Positions 4,634-5,256 of a DNA stretch of 5,256 bases are shown here, one piece after another. Under the pieces are notes generated by a model. The model made no database searches and was not told the DNA's origin. It was given only the letters and a program-made list of their open reading frames with translations. How positions within the stretch are numbered: the first letter of the stretch is position 1; each line of letters starts with the position of its first letter. The position numbers and the translations under genes were made by a program. This DNA comes from RBG-13-66-14 sp964436465 (GTDB lineage Bacteria; RBG-13-66-14): assembly GCA_964436465.1 (NCBI GenBank), contig CAYTCV010000115.1, forward strand, positions 1-5,256, written 5' to 3'.

Positions 4634-5256
4634 TTGCGGAAGTACTTGGTTGCTACATTGGTGCTCCTGGTTCTCGCCGGTGTGAGCCTGGCCGAGGTGC
4701 ACGAGCTGACCGTCTCGGTCGACACCGGGACCGTCGGGACCGTGCCGGTTTCGGGCGAGCCCTACCTCACGCCCTCCTTCATGCCGCTCACCGAGGAGGA
4801 GCTTTACAACGACAACGGAAGCGCCTACTACCATTGGAGCGGCGGCATCGCCGGTTTCGCCTCGAAGTTCATCGCGCCCTACGACTGCAAAGTGGTCGCC
4901 GTCAGGCTGTGCTGCTTCAACTCCTCGGGCCGCAACTTCTACATCGACATCCTGGGCGAGGACGTCGGCGTGCCCGGCAAGCCGGACCGCAACAACAGTC
5001 TCCTGGGCGGGTATGAGACCTTCTATGAGGACGCCCACGGCAGCGATACCTGGGTCCGGTTCGACCTGACGACGACCCCGCTGCTCAGCTCGGGCGACGT
5101 GTTCTTCGCCATGAGCGACGACTCCATCGACGGCCTGGACAACGCGCCCCAGGATAACCAGGGCCCCGGCCCCGCCGACTCGGCGTGGTGGTATTTCGAC
5201 AGCGGCTCCTGGAGCGACTATGACACCTTCGGCGCCATGCTCATCCGCGTCTACGT
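4634..5256 (+). CDS. Secreted paralog of the 2827-4194 protein, 3' end cut by window
   Basis: The frame from TTG at 4634 stays open for 207 codons to the window edge, so the C-terminus is missing. Residues 1-20 are a signal peptide (MRKYLVATLVLLVLAGVSLA, cut before EVHEL). A Thr/Val-rich linker leads to about 54. Residues 55-207 form a beta-rich domain matching residues 58-203 of the upstream protein: ELYNDNG against ELYWDDG, FIAPYDCKVVAVR against YTAPADCHLVTYR, a GED-G-PG turn against YEDSGGTP, LSSGDVFFAMS against LTNGQVFHPGWS, and final MLIRVY against MMRVVI. The upstream protein continues into Ig repeats at this point, and this one may do the same. It is less Asp-rich so far and has extra Cys at 93-94. 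Function is unknown; a surface or secreted role is inferred from the signal peptide. An ATG frame from 4543 through the same stretch is a shadow without a ribosome binding site. Confidence 0.88.
   Translation, partial: MRKYLVATLVLLVLAGVSLAEVHELTVSVDTGTVGTVPVSGEPYLTPSFMPLTEEELYNDNGSAYYHWSGGIAGFASKFIAPYDCKVVAVRLCCFNSSGRNFYIDILGEDVGVPGKPDRNNSLLGGYETFYEDAHGSDTWVRFDLTTTPLLSSGDVFFAMSDDSIDGLDNAPQDNQGPGPADSAWWYFDSGSWSDYDTFGAMLIRVY

Noticed and set aside
4543..5016. + strand ATG frame overlapping the partial gene at 4634
   Set aside because: It lacks a Shine-Dalgarno and becomes Arg-rich shadow sequence. The TTG frame has a strong ribosome binding site, a signal peptide and a paralog.

Overview
The window is GC-rich, gene-dense bacterial chromosome with a few AT-rich promoter patches. 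The genes suggest a poorly sampled, probably Gram-negative-type bacterium: an HslV protease, an AMIN-type cell-wall amidase, secreted Big_5/SbsA-like Ig proteins with TTG starts, and many short GC-rich palindromes between genes. This combination recalls candidate-phylum genomes such as Coatesbacteria, Eisenbacteria or Zixibacteria, but that placement is a guess from style. No phylogenetic marker is present.

Positions 1-130 hold no gene, only two short hairpin repeats, each flanked by CTAC on the + strand (GTAG on the - strand). From 2669 down to 131 on the - strand lies a tight three-gene operon: hslV (protease subunit of HslUV), a secreted N-acetylmuramoyl-L-alanine amidase whose GTG start overlaps the hslV stop by one base, and an RlmJ-like methyltransferase two bases further on. 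A good sigma70-type promoter (TTGCCG, 17 bp, TATAAT) precedes hslV. The partner ATPase HslU is not in the window.

A second good promoter (TTGCTT, 17 bp, TATAGT) points the other way and drives a 455-residue secreted Asp-rich protein (2827-4194), which is followed by a strong intrinsic terminator. The 439-base gap to 4633 contains a run of palindromes. Two of them have CTAC on the same side as the pair at the window start and one has ATAC, so they resemble REP elements of the kind moved by RAYT transposases. A paralogous secreted-protein gene then starts with TTG at 4634 and runs off the window end. The two secreted-protein genes are nearly identical in DNA from the ribosome binding site through the ninth codon, and share a signal peptide and a first beta-rich domain.

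The left half is thus proteostasis, cell-wall and rRNA-modification housekeeping in one transcript. The right half is a tandem pair of related envelope or extracellular proteins of unknown role.
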